Assembly (NCBI GenBank): GCA_963662175.1
Contig: OY759218.1
Span: forward strand, 7,990,001-8,054,000
DNA length: 64,000 bases
DNA from: Aradus depressus
Taxonomy: Eukaryota > Arthropoda > Insecta > Hemiptera > Aradidae
Reading direction: 5' to 3'
Shown here: positions 62,827-64,000 of the stretch, piece after piece
Layout of the letters: the number at the start of each line of letters is the position of its first letter
Position numbering within the stretch: position 1 is the stretch's first letter
Notes under the pieces: generated by a model
Told to the model about the DNA's origin: nothing
Seen by the model: only the letters and a program-made list of their open reading frames with translations
Databases searched by the model: none
Position numbers and translations under genes: made by a program

Positions 62827-64000
62827 GCGCGCGGATATACGACGGGCATGTGGCGCTATCAGCGCTGTGGGTCACAACCGGTTTCCCGCTGCCGCAGTTA
62901 CAACACTTCGGCGGCAGCGCTTTCTTCTTGCAGCTGGAGCTGTCGTGCCCTGCAGTTGCGCACCAAGCACACACCCTCCCCTTTGCTGGGCACCACTTCT
63001 CCGGCATCTACCACACCTAGTGACATCCAGGGAGTCCCGCACAACACACGCGTACCAGCCTAGGGTGATCCTGCCGGAGGTGATGAGGGTCCTTCGGGTT
63101 GCAGGGGTGGCCTCAACCACCCAGCGCACCGTCGGTCTGCCAGGGGGGCCCCTCCTATAGATGGGAACAATGGGGGAGAGGGCGGGGTACTGAACGTGGA
63201 ACCTCCTGGCGAGGTCCTCGGCCGACCAGCCCGCGAGCACATCGAAGACCGCTAAGCGCGGTTTTCTCCTGTGCAGCGCCTCCGCCCGCAGGCCCAACTC
63301 CGGGCATGCGAGGTTAGCGTCGCTAGCTCCTCAGCCGAGGACACCTCCAGGAGTATTCCTCCCCTCCTGGCGGGTCTGCTGCTCTTCATAGTAATCCCGA
63401 GCTCTCCCGGGGTCACTTGGTCCATGGCGTCCACAAGCGGACGTGTGTCCTCTTTGTTGGACAGCTCGACCACGGCCATGTAGGACTTAGGGCGAGTTTC
63501 TTGTTCCCCTGCCGTGGCGAGCTGTTTGAGGATGTTCTCCTTCCTCTTGGTGGGGGGGGGGGGGGGGGGGGGTAGTCGTCGTCCCGGTTGAGACGTCCCC
63601 GCTGCTGCTGGTAGTGATGGGAGGGCGGCTGACTTCCTCCGCCGGACTCCGGGTGTGGGTGGGAGCTCGGCGTCGGTGATGACGGGCGGGGGGGGAGGGG
63701 GTGGGAGGCAAGTTCCAACGATTTCCATCTCTCCCCTGGTGGCGGAGGAGGAGGCGGAGAGGATGCTGGGGGCTACCCTGGTATATACTGGTGGGGGGGG
63801 GGGGGGGGGGGGGGAGGGACGGTGGTCGCTCTCTTCTTCTTCTTTTACTTCTTCTTCTTCCGCTGTCCACCTTCCTGAGCAAAATCGTTTGCCTCCGAGT
63901 AAACGGGGGCCGGTGGGGAGTTGTACTGGGGAGCGGAGACCTCCAGTTCAACGGGATGGGGTCGCTGGGAGCGGCCAGCCAAGCCGGCGACGACTGCGGT
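62790..64000 (-). pseudogene. R1-type ORF1 (Gag-like) with Pro-rich region and zinc knuckles, frameshifted
   Basis: The minus strand shows a Pro-rich part (63950-63500) and a conserved core (YMAVVELSNKEDTRPLVDAM, then SSAEELATLTSHARSW). A second core piece follows (PALSPIVPIYRRGPPGRPTV, ITLGWYACVVRDSLDVTRCG). CCHC zinc knuckles come last: CAWCATAGHDSSSC is a clear C-x2-C-x4-H-x4-C. A second, CNCGSGKPVVTHSADSATC, follows, and a decayed first knuckle precedes it. The frame shifts at the G tracts (G21 at 63552-63572, G22 at 63793-63814) and at the first knuckle. The start lies beyond 64000. Confidence 0.85.

Larger units (their letters stand above)
59990..64000 (-). mobile_element. R1-clade non-LTR retrotransposon, 5' end beyond window
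   Basis: GC-rich block on the minus strand with the R1-type order: ORF1 (Gag-like, zinc knuckles) at the right, ORF2 endonuclease start at 62826, RT with YVDD near 61360, C-terminal region to about 60115, 3' untranslated part, and poly(A) tail as T17 at 59990-60006. It is broken by many frameshifts and by an LTR element at 61382. R1-clade elements are characteristic of arthropods. It is not in 28S rDNA but in a Tc1-like relic, so either it is a non-site-specific R1-clade lineage or a stray copy. Confidence 0.9.

Noticed and set aside
63060..63951. Proline- or arginine-rich plus- and minus-strand frames in the R1 ORF1 region
   Set aside because: Shadow frames of GC-rich Gag-like coding sequence and of the G21/G22 tracts; only the frames with zinc knuckles and the conserved core were kept.

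Overview
The window is animal nuclear DNA, almost certainly from an insect. It is AT-rich and gene-poor, with intron-split coding sequence bounded by GT/AG sites and many decayed transposable elements. An arthropod-type R1-clade non-LTR retrotransposon and several Jockey-clade LINEs support an insect; their sequence style suggests a hemipteran, but that is a weak inference. No bacterial, organellar, rRNA or CRISPR feature was seen.

The only host gene recognised is on the minus strand from 59573 to 28994: part of a Patj/MPDZ (MUPP1-like) multi-PDZ scaffold of the Crumbs apical polarity complex. Fifteen consecutive exons (about 2.83 kb of coding sequence) join in phase. They give the end of an inter-domain linker, four PDZ domains, a long Ser-rich linker, an acidic Ser/Glu linker and the start of a module that in this family precedes a further PDZ domain. 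The 5' exons lie beyond 64000 and the 3' exons to the left of 1, so the last intron is at least 29 kb unless a small exon was missed. The first exon carries three apparent single-base deletions that together restore the frame.

Left third (1-28.9 kb): a hAT transposase relic near the left edge; tRNA-derived SINEs; an 86-bp tandem array; a 71/73-bp tandem array with a 217-bp higher-order period; many copies of a dispersed repeat family with a conserved 3' hairpin; two Jockey LINE relics; a small LINE RT fragment; and a heavily decayed Ty3/gypsy pol. Middle (29-59.6 kb): the Patj exons, with introns holding a Jockey 3' fragment, SINE copies, a mariner/Tc1-superfamily transposase relic, an inverted duplication of a coding-like fragment, foldback elements and a MITE-like element. 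Right end (59.85-64 kb): a nested stack in which an R1-clade element, 3' end and poly(A) on the left, sits in a Tc1-like transposase relic and is itself broken by the 5' LTR, primer binding site and gag start of an LTR retrotransposon on the opposite strand.

I did not find convincing evidence of a new functional system. The observations most worth following are the higher-order tandem array, the hairpin-ended dispersed repeat family, the SINE family with a telomere-like tail, the nested R1/LTR/Tc1 junctions and the inverted duplication at 44.4-44.7 kb.
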